Shown here: positions 8,198-18,559 of the stretch, piece after piece
How positions within the stretch are numbered: position 1 is the first letter of the stretch
Layout of the letters: every line of letters begins with the position of its first letter
Assembly (NCBI RefSeq): GCF_008000895.1
Contig: NZ_CP042823.1
Span: 4,858,501-4,922,500 of the forward strand
Origin: Methylobacterium sp. WL1
GTDB taxonomy: Bacteria; Pseudomonadota; Alphaproteobacteria; Rhizobiales; Beijerinckiaceae
Reading direction: 5' to 3'
DNA length: 64,000 nt
Made by a program: the position numbers and the translations under genes
Notes under the pieces: generated by a model
Databases searched by the model: none
The model's input: only the letters and a program-made list of their open reading frames with translations
Told to the model about the DNA's origin: nothing

Positions 8198-8974
8198 TCA
8201 CGCCTTCCGGGGCCTGGCCCCGAAGATGGCGGTCCCGACGCGGACATGGGTGGCGCCTTGCTGGATCGCCGCCGGAAAATCCGCGCTCATGCCCATCGAG
8301 AGGATCGGCAGGTTGTGATCCCGCGCCAGGCGGGCGAGCAGGGCAAAATGGGCCGAGGGCGGGTCCTCCGCGGGCGGGATGCACATCAGGCCCTGGATCG
8401 CGAGCCCGTGGGTGTCACGGCACTCGGCCAGCAGCGTGGCGAGCTGATCCGGGAGGACCCCGGCCTTCTGCGGCTCCGCGCCGGTATTGACCTGGATCAG
8501 CAGCTTCGGGGTCCGACCCGCGCGGTTGATTTCCTTGGCGAGCGCCGCCGCGAGCGACAGCCGGTCGAGGGCGTGGATCACGTCGAACAGGGCCACCGCC
8601 TCGCGGGCCTTGTTGGATTGCAGCGGGCCGACGAGGTGCAGCTCGACATCCGGGTAGCGGGCGCGCAGGTCCGGCCATTTCGCGACGGATTCCTGGACGT
8701 AGTTCTCTCCGAACACCCGGTGCCCCGCCTCCAGGGCCGGAACGATGCCCTCCGCCGGCACGGTCTTGGAGACGGCCACGAGCTGGACCTCCGCGGGGTC
8801 GCGCTCCGAATCCTCGGCCGCCTGCGCGATGGCGGCTCGCACCTCGGCGAGGCCGGCGGCGACGTCGGCCTCGCCGACCGGGGGTTTGGCGGTCGGCTGC
8901 CCCATCCCGTCGGTGGCGGGAGCGGTCTGCCCGGTGATCGCGTCGTCCATCGCGTGCCTATCCTGATGGGACAT
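8198..8974 (-). CDS. yggS: YggS-family pyridoxal-phosphate homeostasis protein
   Basis: A PLP-binding TIM-barrel protein of about 258 residues. Landmarks are LVAVSKTVPAEGI (Lys that carries PLP), FGENYVQE, HLVGPLQSNK and a phosphate-binding end, LSMGMSADFPAAI with HVRVGTAIFG. The family (YggS/PLPBP) controls free pyridoxal phosphate. ATG 8974 follows AAGGGA closely; an in-frame ATG at 8950 follows AGGATAGG, so the exact start is uncertain. Convergent with the L,D-transpeptidase gene (three bases between stops) and divergent from leuS. Confidence 0.92.
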   Translation of the reverse strand: MSHQDRHAMDDAITGQTAPATDGMGQPTAKPPVGEADVAAGLAEVRAAIAQAAEDSERDPAEVQLVAVSKTVPAEGIVPALEAGHRVFGENYVQESVAKWPDLRARYPDVELHLVGPLQSNKAREAVALFDVIHALDRLSLAAALAKEINRAGRTPKLLIQVNTGAEPQKAGVLPDQLATLLAECRDTHGLAIQGLMCIPPAEDPPSAHFALLARLARDHNLPILSMGMSADFPAAIQQGATHVRVGTAIFGARPRKA

Positions 8975-9129
8975 CGGTCCCTTGCCCCGCCGACCTATGC
9001 CGTTGCGCGCCTCGCGCAAGCCCGGATCCCTGCATCCGTTGACCGGCTCCGGCGCAGATATGCTACTGGGCCGCAACCGTGCCGCGGCTCTCCCCGATCA
9101 GCCGCCGAGCCTCTGACCCAGCCGGACCC

Positions 9130-11712
9130 ATGACCAGCACCGCCCCCCAGCCCGTCGAGCGCTACAACGCCAAGGATGCCGAGCCGCGCTGGCAGGCCGC
9201 CTGGGCCGAGCAACGCCTGTTCGAGACCGACAATTCTGACGGGCGCCCGAAATACTACGTGCTGGAGATGTTCCCGTACCCGTCGGGGCGCATCCACATG
9301 GGCCACGTGCGCAACTACGCGATGGGCGACGTGGTGGCCCGGTACAAGCGCGCCCGGGGCTTCAACGTGCTCCACCCGATGGGCTGGGACGCGTTCGGCC
9401 TGCCGGCCGAGAACGCCGCCATGGAGCGCAAGGTCAACCCGCGGGACTGGACCTACGCCAACATCGCGTCGATGCGCGACCAGCTGAAGGCCATGGGCCT
9501 GTCGCTCGACTGGAGCCGGGAGATCGCCACCTGCGACCCCGATTACTACAAGCACCAGCAGCGGATGTTCCTCGACTTCCTGGACAAGGGCCTGGTGACC
9601 CGGCGCACCGCCAAGGTGAATTGGGACCCGGTGGACCACACCGTGCTGGCCAACGAGCAGGTGATCGACGGGCGCGGCTGGCGCTCCGGCGCCCTGGTCG
9701 AGCAGCGCGAGCTGACCCAGTGGTTCTTCAAGATCACCGACTTCGCCGAGGATCTGCTCACAGCCCTCGACGGGCTGGACCGCTGGCCGGAAAAAGTCCG
9801 GCTGATGCAGAAGAACTGGATCGGCCGCTCCGAGGGACTGGAAGTCCGGTTCGACTTGGCCCGGCCTCCGGCCGGCGAGGCCGAGTCGGTGACGGTCTAC
9901 ACCACCCGGCCCGACACCCTGTTCGGCGCCCGGTTCCTGGCGATCGCGGCCGACCATCCGCTGGCAGCAGCGGTTGCCGCGAACAACCCGGATCTCCAGG
10001 CCTTCATCGAGGAATGCCGGCGCACCGGCACCGCCCAGGCGGCGATCGACACCGCGGAAAAACTCGGCTTCGACACCGGCCTGACCGTCCGACACCCCCT
10101 CGACCCGGCCTGGACGCTGCCGGTCTACGTCGCGAACTTCGTGCTGATGGACTACGGCACCGGAGCGGTGTTCGGCTGCCCGGCGCATGACCAGCGCGAC
10201 CTCGACTTTTCCAACAAGTACGGGCTCGGCAATGTCCCGGTGGTCTGCCCCGAGGGGCAGGATCCGGAGGCGTTCCTGATCACCACCACCGCCTATGTCG
10301 AGGACGGGCGGATGATCCATTCGCGCTTCCTCGACGGCATGACCACCGGGGAGGCCTTCGAGGCCGTGGCGCGCCGGCTGGAGCGGGAGGGCGTGGCCAA
10401 GCGCAAGGTCCAGTTCCGCCTGCGCGACTGGGGCGTCTCGCGCCAGCGCTACTGGGGCTGCCCGATCCCGATCATCCACTGCGAGTCCTGCGGCCCGGTG
10501 CCGGTGCCGGTCTCCGACCTGCCGGTGAAGCTGCCCGAGGAGGTCTCGTTCGACCAGCCCGGCAACCCGCTGGAGCGCGACCAGGCCTGGCGGACGGTGC
10601 CGTGCCCGCAATGCGGCGCACCGGCCCGGCGCGAGACCGACACGATGGACACGTTCGTCGATTCGTCCTGGTACTACGCGCGCTTCACCGCGCCCTGGCT
10701 CACCGACGCCCCCACCGACCGCGCCACGGTCGATCGGTGGCTGGCGGTGGACCAGTATATCGGCGGTATCGAGCACGCGATCCTGCACCTGCTCTACGCC
10801 CGGTTCTTCATGCGGGCGATGCGCGAGACCGGCTGGGCCGGCGTCTCCGAGCCGTTTGCCGGGTTGTTCACCCAGGGCATGGTCGTCCACGAGACCTACA
10901 AGGACGCGGCCGGCGCCTGGGTGCCGCCGGCCGAGATCCGCTTCTCCACCGAGGAGGGCGAGCGCCGCGCGTTTCACGTGAAAACTCAGGCGCCGATCGC
11001 GATCGGTTCGATCGAGAAGATGTCGAAGTCCAAGAAGAACGTGGTCGATCCGGACGACATCATCGCAAGCTACGGGGCCGATACGGCGCGCTGGTTCGTC
11101 CTCTCCGATTCGCCGCCCGAGCGCGACGTGATCTGGAGCGAGGAGGGCGTGCAGGGCGCCGCCCGGTTCGTCCAGAAAGTCTGGCGGCTGACCCATGCCG
11201 CGCTGGCCGCGAGCGGGGATGGCGCCGCCGACCTCACCCTGCGCAAGGCCGCCCACCGGGCGCTCGCCGCCGTGCAGGACGATATCGAGCGCCTGCGGTT
11301 CAACCGCTGCGTCGCCCACATCTACACCTTGGCCAACGCCCTCGAGGACGGGCTGCGCGGGCCGGTCTCGGGCGCGGCGGCGACGGAGGCGGCGGGCATC
11401 CTGGTGCAGCTCATCGCCCCGATGATGCCGCACCTCGCCGAGGAATGCTGGACCACGCTCGGCCGCCCCGGCCTCGCCGCCCAGGCGCCCTGGCCGGAGG
11501 CCGAGGCGGGGCTCCTGGTCGAGGACGAGATCACCCTGCCGGTCCAGATCAACGGCAAGAAGCGCGCGGACGTGACCGTGCCGCGCGACGCCGACGCCAA
11601 GGCTGTCGAAGCCGCGACCCTGGCCCTGGAGACGGTCCAGAAGATCCTGGAGGGCAAGCCGCCGCGCAAGGTGATCGTCGTGCCGGGGCGGATCGTCAAT
11701 CTGGTGGTGTAA
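9130..11712 (+). CDS. leuS: leucine--tRNA ligase
   Basis: An 860-residue class I aminoacyl-tRNA synthetase charging tRNA-Leu. The start at 9130 gives [20 protein letters not shown]. The HIGH motif is HMGH (residues ~56-59, in [15 protein letters not shown]). The editing CP1 domain follows with [12 protein letters not shown], the zinc-binding region with CESCG and CPQCG, and KMSKS near residue 630 ([16 protein letters not shown]). The C-terminal anticodon-binding and tRNA-contact domains are complete. A cytoplasmic, essential enzyme. The expected downstream neighbour lptE is missing here. Confidence 0.97.
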   Translation: MTSTAPQPVERYNAKDAEPRWQAAWAEQRLFETDNSDGRPKYYVLEMFPYPSGRIHMGHVRNYAMGDVVARYKRARGFNVLHPMGWDAFGLPAENAAMERKVNPRDWTYANIASMRDQLKAMGLSLDWSREIATCDPDYYKHQQRMFLDFLDKGLVTRRTAKVNWDPVDHTVLANEQVIDGRGWRSGALVEQRELTQWFFKITDFAEDLLTALDGLDRWPEKVRLMQKNWIGRSEGLEVRFDLARPPAGEAESVTVYTTRPDTLFGARFLAIAADHPLAAAVAANNPDLQAFIEECRRTGTAQAAIDTAEKLGFDTGLTVRHPLDPAWTLPVYVANFVLMDYGTGAVFGCPAHDQRDLDFSNKYGLGNVPVVCPEGQDPEAFLITTTAYVEDGRMIHSRFLDGMTTGEAFEAVARRLEREGVAKRKVQFRLRDWGVSRQRYWGCPIPIIHCESCGPVPVPVSDLPVKLPEEVSFDQPGNPLERDQAWRTVPCPQCGAPARRETDTMDTFVDSSWYYARFTAPWLTDAPTDRATVDRWLAVDQYIGGIEHAILHLLYARFFMRAMRETGWAGVSEPFAGLFTQGMVVHETYKDAAGAWVPPAEIRFSTEEGERRAFHVKTQAPIAIGSIEKMSKSKKNVVDPDDIIASYGADTARWFVLSDSPPERDVIWSEEGVQGAARFVQKVWRLTHAALAASGDGAADLTLRKAAHRALAAVQDDIERLRFNRCVAHIYTLANALEDGLRGPVSGAAATEAAGILVQLIAPMMPHLAEECWTTLGRPGLAAQAPWPEAEAGLLVEDEITLPVQINGKKRADVTVPRDADAKAVEAATLALETVQKILEGKPPRKVIVVPGRIVNLVV

Positions 11713-12021
11713 CGAGGGCGGGGCTGCCGATCCCGCGCACCTCCTCGGCCTGCGAGGTCCGGCGATCGAGGATCGCTGGGCCTCGCAGGAGGGCTCCAGG
11801 GATCGCGCGAACACACCGATCGAAGCGCCTGACATGGCGGCACGGGCCGACCCGCTGCTTGCAGCGTCGCCGCGCAGCCCGGCCTTGCGCGCCCGCGTGG
11901 CGACCTGATGCCCGGGAAGCGCGACACGTTCTCGCTGGACGCACGCGTCGACATCGCCAGCGCGGCTCACCCTGCGCTGCGAATCGCGCTGATCGAGGCG
12001 GCATGATGCACCCGGCTTGGA
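11713..12021. other. 309-bp intergenic region after leuS
   Basis: The region between the convergent leuS and solute-binding-protein genes contains the hairpin at 11749-11789 and no gene I can support. Confidence 0.5.
11749..11789. terminator. nested hairpin downstream of leuS
   Basis: Outer arms CCTGCGAGG (11749-11757) and CCTCGCAGG (11781-11789) are perfect complements. An inner stem GCGATC/GATCGC closes on GAG. There is no T tract, so it may be a rho-independent-like stop or 3'-end protecting structure for leuS rather than a classical terminator. Confidence 0.5.
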
Positions 12022-12805
12022 TCAGGGTGCCGCCAGCCCGGGATCCTGCCCGCCGGCCGCGAGGCTGCGTGCGATCATCCCGTCCGCCTTCGCCTGGGCG
12101 AGGAAGTCGGCCAGATACGCCGCCCCCGCGTCCCGGCCCACCGGCAGACCCATCGCCTGCGGGATCTCCATGAAGTGCCCCGGCAGCAGCCGCACCTCCG
12201 GGTGCGCGGCCGCGTAGGCGGCGAGCGGCTGGTGGACCCCGGCGGCCACGTCGAGCCCGTCCCGGGCGAAGGCCGTGACCGCCTCCGCCGAGGTCGGCGC
12301 CCGCACCAGGGTCGCGTGGCGCAGCGTACGGGTCAGGAACAGGTCGTAGGCGCTGCCATGCCCCACCGAGATCCGGATCCCGTCGCGGTCGACGTCGGGC
12401 AGGCTCCGGATCGGCGCGTCGGCCGGGACGAGGTAGCTGCCGGCGATCAGCACGTAGGGGGCCGTGAAGGCGATGCCTTCGGCGCGCTTCGGGTCGATCG
12501 CCAGGAAACAGATGTCCCAGGTCCCGGACCCGGCCGAGCCCGAGACGGCCCCCGCGCCGGGAAACGTCACGAACGCTACCGGCACGCCGAGCCGCTGCGC
12601 CAGCGCCCGGGCGAGATCCACCGACACGCCGGCCGGGCCGTCCGCCCCGGACCGGGCGAGCACCGGATTGCCGAGATTGATCGCCGCCCGGAGGTGCCGG
12701 TGGGGGCGAGGTCGTGCCGGGCCGCAGGGGAGGGGGCATCGGGACCGTCTCCGCGCCGGCGGGGCTGGCGGTCAGCAGGGCGCACAGGAGGGCCGCGATC
12801 CGCAT
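12022..12805 (-). CDS. family 3 solute-binding protein of an ABC importer, frameshifted
   Basis: Signal peptide from ATG 12805: MRIAALLCALLTASPAGAE. The reading then moves to a second frame (SPAARHDLAPTGT) and a third (AAINLGNPVLARSG, GVSVDLARALAQRLGVPV, TWDICFLAIDPKRAEGIAFT). Those segments are the typical order of periplasmic amino-acid-type binding proteins (SBP_bac_3). Two single-base insertions, near 12740 and 12685-12690, rebuild one continuous protein of about 260 residues. No permease or ATPase gene is adjacent, so it is an orphan binding protein. Frame breaks may be sequencing errors. Confidence 0.7.
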
Positions 12806-12861
12806 GGGTGTCTCCAGCGCCGTGTCGCCGCTTGCGCCGGAGGCCGGCGGGACGGGACCGC

Positions 12862-13620
12862 TCAGCGCGGGCTCCGCTCCGTGCCGGCGGCGGCCGCCCG
12901 CTTGCGTCCGCGGGCCAGCATGTTGAGGCCTTCGACGCCGGCCGAGAACGCCATAGCGGTGTAGATATAACCCTTCGGCACGTGCGCCCCAAAGCCTTCC
13001 GCGATCAGCGTCATGCCGATCATGATCAGGAAGCCCAAAGCCAGCATCACCACGGTGGGGTTGCGGGCGATGAAGGCCGAGAGCGGCTCGGCCGCGACCA
13101 GCATGACGATCACCGCCACGACCACGGCCACCATCATCACCGGCACGTGCTCGGTCATGCCCACCGCGGTGATGATCGAGTCGATCGAGAACACGAGGTC
13201 GAGGAGCAGGATCTGGCCGATCGCCGCGCCGAACCCAATCGTGCCGCCGGATTTCCCGGTGTCGGCCGGGTCGTCGGGGTCGACGCTGTGATGGATTTCC
13301 TTGGTGGCCTTCCAGAGCAGGAACAGGCCGCCGCCGATCAGGATCAGGTCACGCCAGGAGAAGTCCTGTCCGAGCACCGAGAAGACCGGCTCGGTCAGGT
13401 GCACGATGAACGCGACCGTGCCCAGCAGACCGAGCCGCAGGATCAAGGCCAGGCCGATGCCGATCCGCCGCGCCCGCGTCTGCTGGTCGGCCGGCAGCTT
13501 GTTGGTCAGGATCGAGATGAAGATCAGGTTGTCGACGCCGAGCACCACCTCCATCACGATGAGGGTCGCCAGGGCGACCCAGATCGCGGGCTGGCTCGCA
13601 AGCTGGATCAGGTCGGTCAC
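12862..13620 (-). CDS. TerC-family integral membrane protein
   Basis: A 252-residue inner-membrane protein with about seven to eight membrane segments. It starts at GTG 13620, overlapping the upstream kinase stop as GTGA. The family signature acidic pairs inside membrane segments are seen in [16 protein letters not shown] and [17 protein letters not shown]. Members transport or protect against metal ions (manganese exoenzyme loading, tellurite). A charged cytoplasmic loop ([17 protein letters not shown]) lies near residue 108. Ends in a basic tail. Confidence 0.9.
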   Translation of the reverse strand: MTDLIQLASQPAIWVALATLIVMEVVLGVDNLIFISILTNKLPADQQTRARRIGIGLALILRLGLLGTVAFIVHLTEPVFSVLGQDFSWRDLILIGGGLFLLWKATKEIHHSVDPDDPADTGKSGGTIGFGAAIGQILLLDLVFSIDSIITAVGMTEHVPVMMVAVVVAVIVMLVAAEPLSAFIARNPTVVMLALGFLIMIGMTLIAEGFGAHVPKGYIYTAMAFSAGVEGLNMLARGRKRAAAAGTERSPR

Positions 13621-14570
13621 GGGTCGTGCGTCTCGCTGGTCGGGAAGAGGCGGCTGCCGAGGGCGGCCAGATCGAACGGACCGGCACTGTCCGCCGGATC
13701 GGGAGCGTACACCCGGAGGATCTTCGGGAAGACCTTGAAGTGGGCGGGCGTGTGCGTGGTCAGCTCGCCGTCGGTGTTCACCGGCCGGGGCTTGCGCGTC
13801 GCGATCTTGATCTCCCGGGTCTGGAAGGCGCGCACGTCGGCCGCGCGTCCATGGGTGCCCCGGCGCAGGGCCGGCAGCAGCGCGATCAGCCGCCACCAAT
13901 GGGCGACTTCCAGGCTGTAGAAATCGAGCTTGCCGTCATCGACCGTGGCGGCCTCCTCCACGGTCATACCGCCACCGTAATGGCGCCCGTTGCCGACCGA
14001 GACCTGGATGGTCGTCACCCGCTCGACCGTGCCGTCGTGCTCGATCGTCACCGTAAACGGCCGCACCCGGCGCAGCACCCGGATGGCCGCCACCGCGTAG
14101 CCGAGCACACCCCAGGTCTTCTTCGATTCGGCCGTGAGTTCGCCCGCGAGCTCGGCCGAGAAGCCGATGCTGGCGACGTTGAAGTAGTAGTGGCCGTTGA
14201 CCCAGCCGAGATCGACCGGCCGCGTCGCGGCATTCGGGATGAACCGCGCCGCGGCGATCGGATCCAGCGGCAGGTCCAGGGAGCGGGCGAGGTCGTTGGC
14301 GGTGCCCAGCGGCAGGATAGCGAGGGGCAGCCCGCTCTCCACCAGGGCGGGTGCGGCCATGTTCATGGTGCCGTCGCCGCCGCCCAGGATCACGAGGTCG
14401 ACATCCTTGGCGTGCGCCCGGATCACTTCTCGGCAATCGGCGTCCGGCGGCGGCTCCACCGGCTCGATGCCGCCCGCCCGCAGGATGCTCCGCACCTCGT
14501 CGAGGTCGAGGCCGCCGTTGCGCGCCTTCGCGTTGCAGATCAGCAGCGCCCGGCGTTGGTCGGCACTCAT
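13617..14570 (-). CDS. diacylglycerol kinase-family lipid kinase
   Basis: A 317-residue protein of the DagK/YegS/LCB5 catalytic family. It starts at ATG 14570 ([20 protein letters not shown]). The nucleotide-binding motif [15 protein letters not shown] is near residue 75, followed by [13 protein letters not shown]. The C-terminal beta domain includes [20 protein letters not shown] and a final [15 protein letters not shown]. It phosphorylates diacylglycerol or another lipid; the real substrate cannot be read. Coupled by GTGA overlap to terC. Confidence 0.9.
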   Translation of the reverse strand: MSADQRRALLICNAKARNGGLDLDEVRSILRAGGIEPVEPPPDADCREVIRAHAKDVDLVILGGGDGTMNMAAPALVESGLPLAILPLGTANDLARSLDLPLDPIAAARFIPNAATRPVDLGWVNGHYYFNVASIGFSAELAGELTAESKKTWGVLGYAVAAIRVLRRVRPFTVTIEHDGTVERVTTIQVSVGNGRHYGGGMTVEEAATVDDGKLDFYSLEVAHWWRLIALLPALRRGTHGRAADVRAFQTREIKIATRKPRPVNTDGELTTHTPAHFKVFPKILRVYAPDPADSAGPFDLAALGSRLFPTSETHDP

Positions 14571-14860
14571 CACGGGCTCCGATGCATCTGCGAGGTCACC
14601 GCGGTCTCGAGTCGGGACACAGGAACCTCGATGCTCAGGGCGGCGAAAGGGGGGATGACAGCCCGAAACGCGCGACAGCCAAGATTGTCCCCGACTTGGT
14701 GGTGAAAAGATCGAGCGCAACCCCGTCATCCACGCAATCCCGGGCTGGTGTGGGCCCGGCACATCGTCAGAGTCACGGGTGCGCCCGGGGAAACCGTGGA
14801 ACCGCTTCGGCATGCGGGCGCGTTCTCCCCACGTACGCTCCGGCCGCCAGGAAGGCACCG

Positions 14861-15742
14861 ATGCCCGCCACCATTCCCACCCGCTCTGCCCTCGCCCTCG
14901 GCGTGATCCTGCCGCTGGCCCTCGTCGGCGGCGCCTCGGCCCAGCAGCAGGGGGCGGGGTCCCAGAGTTCCTGGGTCGATCCGCCGGCCCGCAGCGCGCC
15001 GTCCGCGGCAGCCAAGTTGAATCCGGCCGACCAGGCGAAGCGGGCCGTCCCGGAGACGGAGCCGGTCCGGCAGGCTGCCAAGCCAGAGCCCGCCGACGAC
15101 GGCCTGCCCAAGAGCGCCACGACCAAGAGCGCTACGACCAAGAGCGCCGCAACCGGGAGCGCCGCGACCCAGGACGCCGTGACCCGGGCCGCGGGCCCGA
15201 AGCGGGCGGCCGCCCTGGAGCGTCCGCACGCCCGCCAGGCCTCGCCGCGGTATGCTGCGCATCCGCGCCGGCTCGCCGACACGCCGGCGGCCGTGGCGCC
15301 GGCTTCGGCCGCCTCGGGGCAGCGGGCCGCCGTGGCCCGGGCCCTGGCGGCGAACTACCTCGCCACCGTCTCCAGCTCGGGCGACACGATGGTCGGCGCC
15401 GCACCGCATTTCTACGGGTCGCGGGTGCGCTTCTACGGGCACCCGGTCACCCTGGCGGGGCTGGTCGCCGAGAAGCGCAGCTTCGTGCAGCGCTGGCCCG
15501 AGCGGCGCTACGAGCCGCGGACCATCCGCACTGCCTGCGACGCCGAGACCTGCACGATCCGCACGATCGTGGATTTCCGCACTGCGAACCCGGATCGCGG
15601 CGCCGTCTCCACCGGGGCGGCCGAGCTGGTCCTGGAGGTGAGCTTCGCGGGCACGCGCCCGGTGATCGTCGGCGAGTCCGGACGGGTCCTGCACCGGAGC
15701 GTCCAGGCCGGCACCCTGGCCCCCTCGCCCGGCAAGGCGTAA
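14861..15742 (+). CDS. exported hypothetical protein with low-complexity linker
   Basis: A 293-residue protein. The signal peptide runs to about residue 27 (ALALGVILPLALVGGASAQ). A Lys/Ala/Thr-rich linker (residues ~65-160) contains the five-residue repeats at 15110-15184. The C-terminal domain (residues ~165-285) has a conserved-looking FYGSRVRFYGHPVTLAG, FVQRWPERRYEPR and a Cys pair in TACDAETCTIRT. The C-terminal fold resembles small periplasmic domains common in Rhizobiales, but I cannot name it. Probably periplasmic or cell-wall associated because of the Ala/Lys linker. Confidence 0.7.
   Translation: MPATIPTRSALALGVILPLALVGGASAQQQGAGSQSSWVDPPARSAPSAAAKLNPADQAKRAVPETEPVRQAAKPEPADDGLPKSATTKSATTKSAATGSAATQDAVTRAAGPKRAAALERPHARQASPRYAAHPRRLADTPAAVAPASAASGQRAAVARALAANYLATVSSSGDTMVGAAPHFYGSRVRFYGHPVTLAGLVAEKRSFVQRWPERRYEPRTIRTACDAETCTIRTIVDFRTANPDRGAVSTGAAELVLEVSFAGTRPVIVGESGRVLHRSVQAGTLAPSPGKA
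15110..15184 (+). repeat. 15-bp tandem repeat within a coding region
   Basis: Five units of 15 bases (AAGAGCGCCACGACC and variants) encode Lys-Ser-Ala-Thr-Thr, decaying to Gly-Ser-Ala-Ala-Thr and Gln-Asp-Ala-Val-Thr. Units 1 and 2 differ at one base. Copy number is likely to vary between strains. Confidence 0.85.
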
Positions 15743-15784
15743 AGCGGCTTCCGTGCGGCGCGCGGTGATGCCGGGATCGGGTTT

Positions 15785-17071
15785 ATGACGTCTTCAACGG
15801 TGGTGGCGGAACAGGAATCGAGGCCGGCGCGTCCGGCGCTCGACGATCCGGAGCGCGCCGCCCTCCGCGAGGCGATCCAGGCGGCGATCGCTCGGGCGCG
15901 CCCGCGCCCGGTGGCGGTGCGGACCCTCGGGCTCATGGCCGAGGCCGCGATCGTGCGCGGAGACGCGGGCTACCGGGTGCTCGACCGGCACGGCGTCGTG
16001 CGCACGCGGCCCGGCACCGGCGAGCCGCTGACGCTCGCCGACTTCGTGGCGGAACTCCAGGCGCGGCATCCGGCCCTGTTCCTGCCGCCGGAGGTGGCAC
16101 CGGAGCCCGAGGCCGAGCCCGAAGATCCGAAGGATTCCCCGATCCTGACCGGCGCCTACGAGATGAAGGCCGCGACCGCGCGCTTCGTCGAGACCCAGTC
16201 CGAGCGGGCCCGGTCTCTCGCCGAGCGCTCCTCCGTCCAGGGACGAGCGCTGGCGCAGACCGCGGCCGGCCGCTTCGCCACCCTGCGGACGGGCCTGCAG
16301 GCCCGTCTCACCCGCCGTTCCGAGGCCGCGGCGTCCGGCGCGGATCCGGTCTCGGCGTGGAACGACGGCCCGGGCCGGCTCGGCGAGTCGGTGCGTGACA
16401 GCCTGCCCCGTCTGCGCGAACGGCTCGGTCTCGCCGGCGGCGACGAGGGCAGCCGCCGGCATCGGCGCTGGCTCGCGGGCGCGAGCGCGGCCGCCCTGGT
16501 GGCGGTGGTCGCGGCGGGCCTCGTCCTGGCCGGCCGCGAGCCCGAAGCCACGCGCTCCACGACCACCTCGCCCCAGACGGCCGACGCGCCCGCGAGTGTC
16601 CAGACCGCCGCACCGCAAGCGGGATCGCAAGCCGGATCTCAAGCCGGATCTCAAGCCACTGGGCCGTCGGCGGCGTCTCCCGCGGCCCCCGATACGGTCA
16701 CGCCCCCGCCCGAGACCGGCGGCGATCCGGAGCCCGATACGCCGCCGCCCGCGGCCAACGCCATCACCGGACCGGCCCAGGTGATCGACACCGCGACCCT
16801 GAAGGTCGCCGGCAAGGTCGTGCGCCTGTTCGGCGTCGAGTGGGTGCGCGGCGGCCAGGCCGACGAGCTGACCCGCTACATCGGCGGCCGCCCGGTGACC
16901 TGCCAGCCGGCGCCGGGCAGCGACACGATGAACTGCCTGGTGAACGGGCGGGACCTCTCGGAGGTGGTGCTGTTCAACGGCGGCGGCCGCGCCTCCCCGG
17001 AGGCCAGCCCCGAACTGGTCGCCGCCGAGGACCACGCGCGCACCGAGCGGCTCGGCGTCTGGAAGCGCTGA
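15785..17071 (+). CDS. membrane protein with C-terminal nuclease (SNase)-like domain
   Basis: A 428-residue protein in three parts. Residues 1-~105 are a soluble domain (LGLMAEAAIVRGDAGYRVLD, then LADFVAELQARHPALF). One membrane segment lies at ~229-247 (LAGASAAALVAVVAAGLVLA). A periplasmic Pro/Ala/Gln linker with a four-residue repeat (Gln-Ala-Gly-Ser) encoded at about 16615-16655 follows. The final ~100 residues (AQVIDTATLKVAGKVVRLFG, then ARTERLGVWKR) resemble a staphylococcal-nuclease/OB fold without a clear set of catalytic Arg and Glu residues. It may bind rather than cut. It precedes galM closely. Confidence 0.7.
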   Translation: MTSSTVVAEQESRPARPALDDPERAALREAIQAAIARARPRPVAVRTLGLMAEAAIVRGDAGYRVLDRHGVVRTRPGTGEPLTLADFVAELQARHPALFLPPEVAPEPEAEPEDPKDSPILTGAYEMKAATARFVETQSERARSLAERSSVQGRALAQTAAGRFATLRTGLQARLTRRSEAAASGADPVSAWNDGPGRLGESVRDSLPRLRERLGLAGGDEGSRRHRRWLAGASAAALVAVVAAGLVLAGREPEATRSTTTSPQTADAPASVQTAAPQAGSQAGSQAGSQATGPSAASPAAPDTVTPPPETGGDPEPDTPPPAANAITGPAQVIDTATLKVAGKVVRLFGVEWVRGGQADELTRYIGGRPVTCQPAPGSDTMNCLVNGRDLSEVVLFNGGGRASPEASPELVAAEDHARTERLGVWKR

Positions 17072-17085
17072 GCGGGGATCGCAGC

Positions 17086-18126
17086 ATGGCGGGCGAGATC
17101 TTCGGGCGCACCGCGGACGGTCAAGTCGTCACCCGGCACCGACTGGCCCGGGGGAGCCTGCGCGTCCACGTCATCGATTTCGGCGCGGTGATCACGGCGA
17201 TCGAGGTGCCCGACCGCGTGGGCCGCAGCGCCAACGTCGTCCTCGGGCTCGACACGCTCGCGGGCTACGAGACCGTGAGCCCGAGCTTCGGCGCGGTGGT
17301 CGGGCGCTACGCCAACCGCATCGCCGGCGGGCGCTTCAACCTCGACGGCCGCACCTATCGGCTGCCGGTGAACGAGGGACCCAACACCCTGCACGGCGGC
17401 GACCGGAATTTCGGCACACGCCTCTGGCAGGCGGAGGCGGCGGACGCCACCAGCCTCACCCTGGCCCGCCGCTCCCCGGACGGCGAGGAGGGGTTCCCCG
17501 GCAACCTCGACGTCCGCGTGCGCTACAGCCTGCCGGAGGACGGGCTGCTGCACATCGCCTACGAGGCCCTGACCGACCGGCCCACGGTCCTGAACCTCAC
17601 CAACCACAGCTACTTCAACCTGGCCGGGGAGGGGACGGGCAGCGTGCTCGACCACGTCGTCCAGATCGAGGCCGACGCGTTCACGCCCACGGATGCGACG
17701 CAGGTCCCCACCGGCACGGTCCAGCCGGTCGCCGGCACCCCGTTCGATTTCCGGACACCGCACCGGTTGGGCGCGCGCATCCGCGAGGGCGACCCGCAAC
17801 TCGCCTACGCCAAGGGCTACGACCACACCTTCGTGCTGCGCGGCCCCGCCGGGACCCTGCGCCCGGCCGCCGCCTGCATCGATCCGGGCAGCGGCCGGCG
17901 GCTCGACGTGGCGACCACGCAGCCGGCCCTGCAGCTCTACACCGGCAACAACCTGGACGGCACGCTGATCGGCCCCTCCGGCCGGATCTACCGCTCCGGG
18001 GACGGCGTCTGCTTCGAGACGCAGGGCTTTCCGGACGCCCCGAACCAGCCGGACTTCCCGTCCGCGACCCTGCGCCCGGGGGAGGTCTTTCGGGCGGCCA
18101 CCACGTTCCGGTTCTCGGTGGCGTGA
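17086..18126 (+). CDS. galM: aldose 1-epimerase
   Basis: A 346-residue galactose mutarotase-fold enzyme that interconverts alpha and beta anomers of aldoses. Start at ATG 17086 (MAGEIFGRTADGQVVTRHRL), 14 bases after the previous stop. Landmarks are FGAVVGRYANRIAGGRF, NEGPNTLHGGDRNFGTRLW (substrate-binding His), NLTNHSYFNLAGEG (catalytic His), YDHTFVL and the C-terminal CFETQGFPDAPNQPDFPS with the catalytic Glu. Length and motifs are complete. No signal peptide, so cytoplasmic. Confidence 0.93.
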   Translation: MAGEIFGRTADGQVVTRHRLARGSLRVHVIDFGAVITAIEVPDRVGRSANVVLGLDTLAGYETVSPSFGAVVGRYANRIAGGRFNLDGRTYRLPVNEGPNTLHGGDRNFGTRLWQAEAADATSLTLARRSPDGEEGFPGNLDVRVRYSLPEDGLLHIAYEALTDRPTVLNLTNHSYFNLAGEGTGSVLDHVVQIEADAFTPTDATQVPTGTVQPVAGTPFDFRTPHRLGARIREGDPQLAYAKGYDHTFVLRGPAGTLRPAAACIDPGSGRRLDVATTQPALQLYTGNNLDGTLIGPSGRIYRSGDGVCFETQGFPDAPNQPDFPSATLRPGEVFRAATTFRFSVA

Positions 18127-18170
18127 GGCGCCACGCCTTCGAGACACCGGTCTCCGCAGGCGATCGATGA

Positions 18171-18425
18171 TCAGCCCCTTCCCCTGCCCAATGGTGGGTT
18201 CCCGTGACCGGGGCCCGCATCCGAACTGCGACCCGCCGAGAGCCGCCAGCCCAGCGCCGCTGTCAGAGACGCGGCCACGATGATCCAAAGGGCGACGGGC
18301 AGGGCGCGGTCGAAGCTGGCCAGTGCCGTAAGCAGCGCGCCGAAGATGGCGACACCCAAGGCCGCGCCCGTTTGCCGGGCCGATTGCAGGGTCGCGGCCG
18401 CGACGCCCGCATGATGCGCCGCCAC
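18171..18425 (-). pseudogene. C-terminal remnant of a major facilitator superfamily transporter
   Basis: About 84 codons read AAHHAGVAAATLQSARQTG, ALGVAIFGALLTALA and ALWIIVAASLTAALGWRL. This is the last two membrane segments of a DHA-type drug/H+ antiporter, where the G-V-A-x-x-x-L-x-x-x-R-Q-x-G motif precedes helix 13. No upstream transporter frame exists on either strand, so at least four fifths of the gene has been lost. Confidence 0.7.
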
Positions 18426-18486
18426 GGTACCGAGGGCTCGCCCTCGGCGGCCGCCACCGCTTTCAGGGACGCGTCCCAGGCCCGGA

Positions 18487-18516
18487 GCCGGTCCCCACGG
18501 TGCAATCGGGACCGGC
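18487..18516. terminator. hairpin downstream of ftsK
   Basis: Perfect 9-bp arms GCCGGTCCC (18487-18495) and GGGACCGGC (18508-18516) lie about 45 bases after the ftsK stop. No T tract is present, so a terminator role is only suggested by position. Confidence 0.4.
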
Positions 18517-18559
18517 GCTCGAGCCTTGATTCGACGCGCTCGGTCGAACCGCGAGACCC

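Noticed and set aside
8995..11970. 991-codon open frame on the minus strand
   Set aside because: Entirely antisense to leuS, whose protein is complete with all motifs. It is a high-G+C shadow frame.
15110..15184. Regular repeat considered as a CRISPR array
   Set aside because: Units are contiguous 15-mers in coding phase with no spacers; no cas genes are present anywhere.
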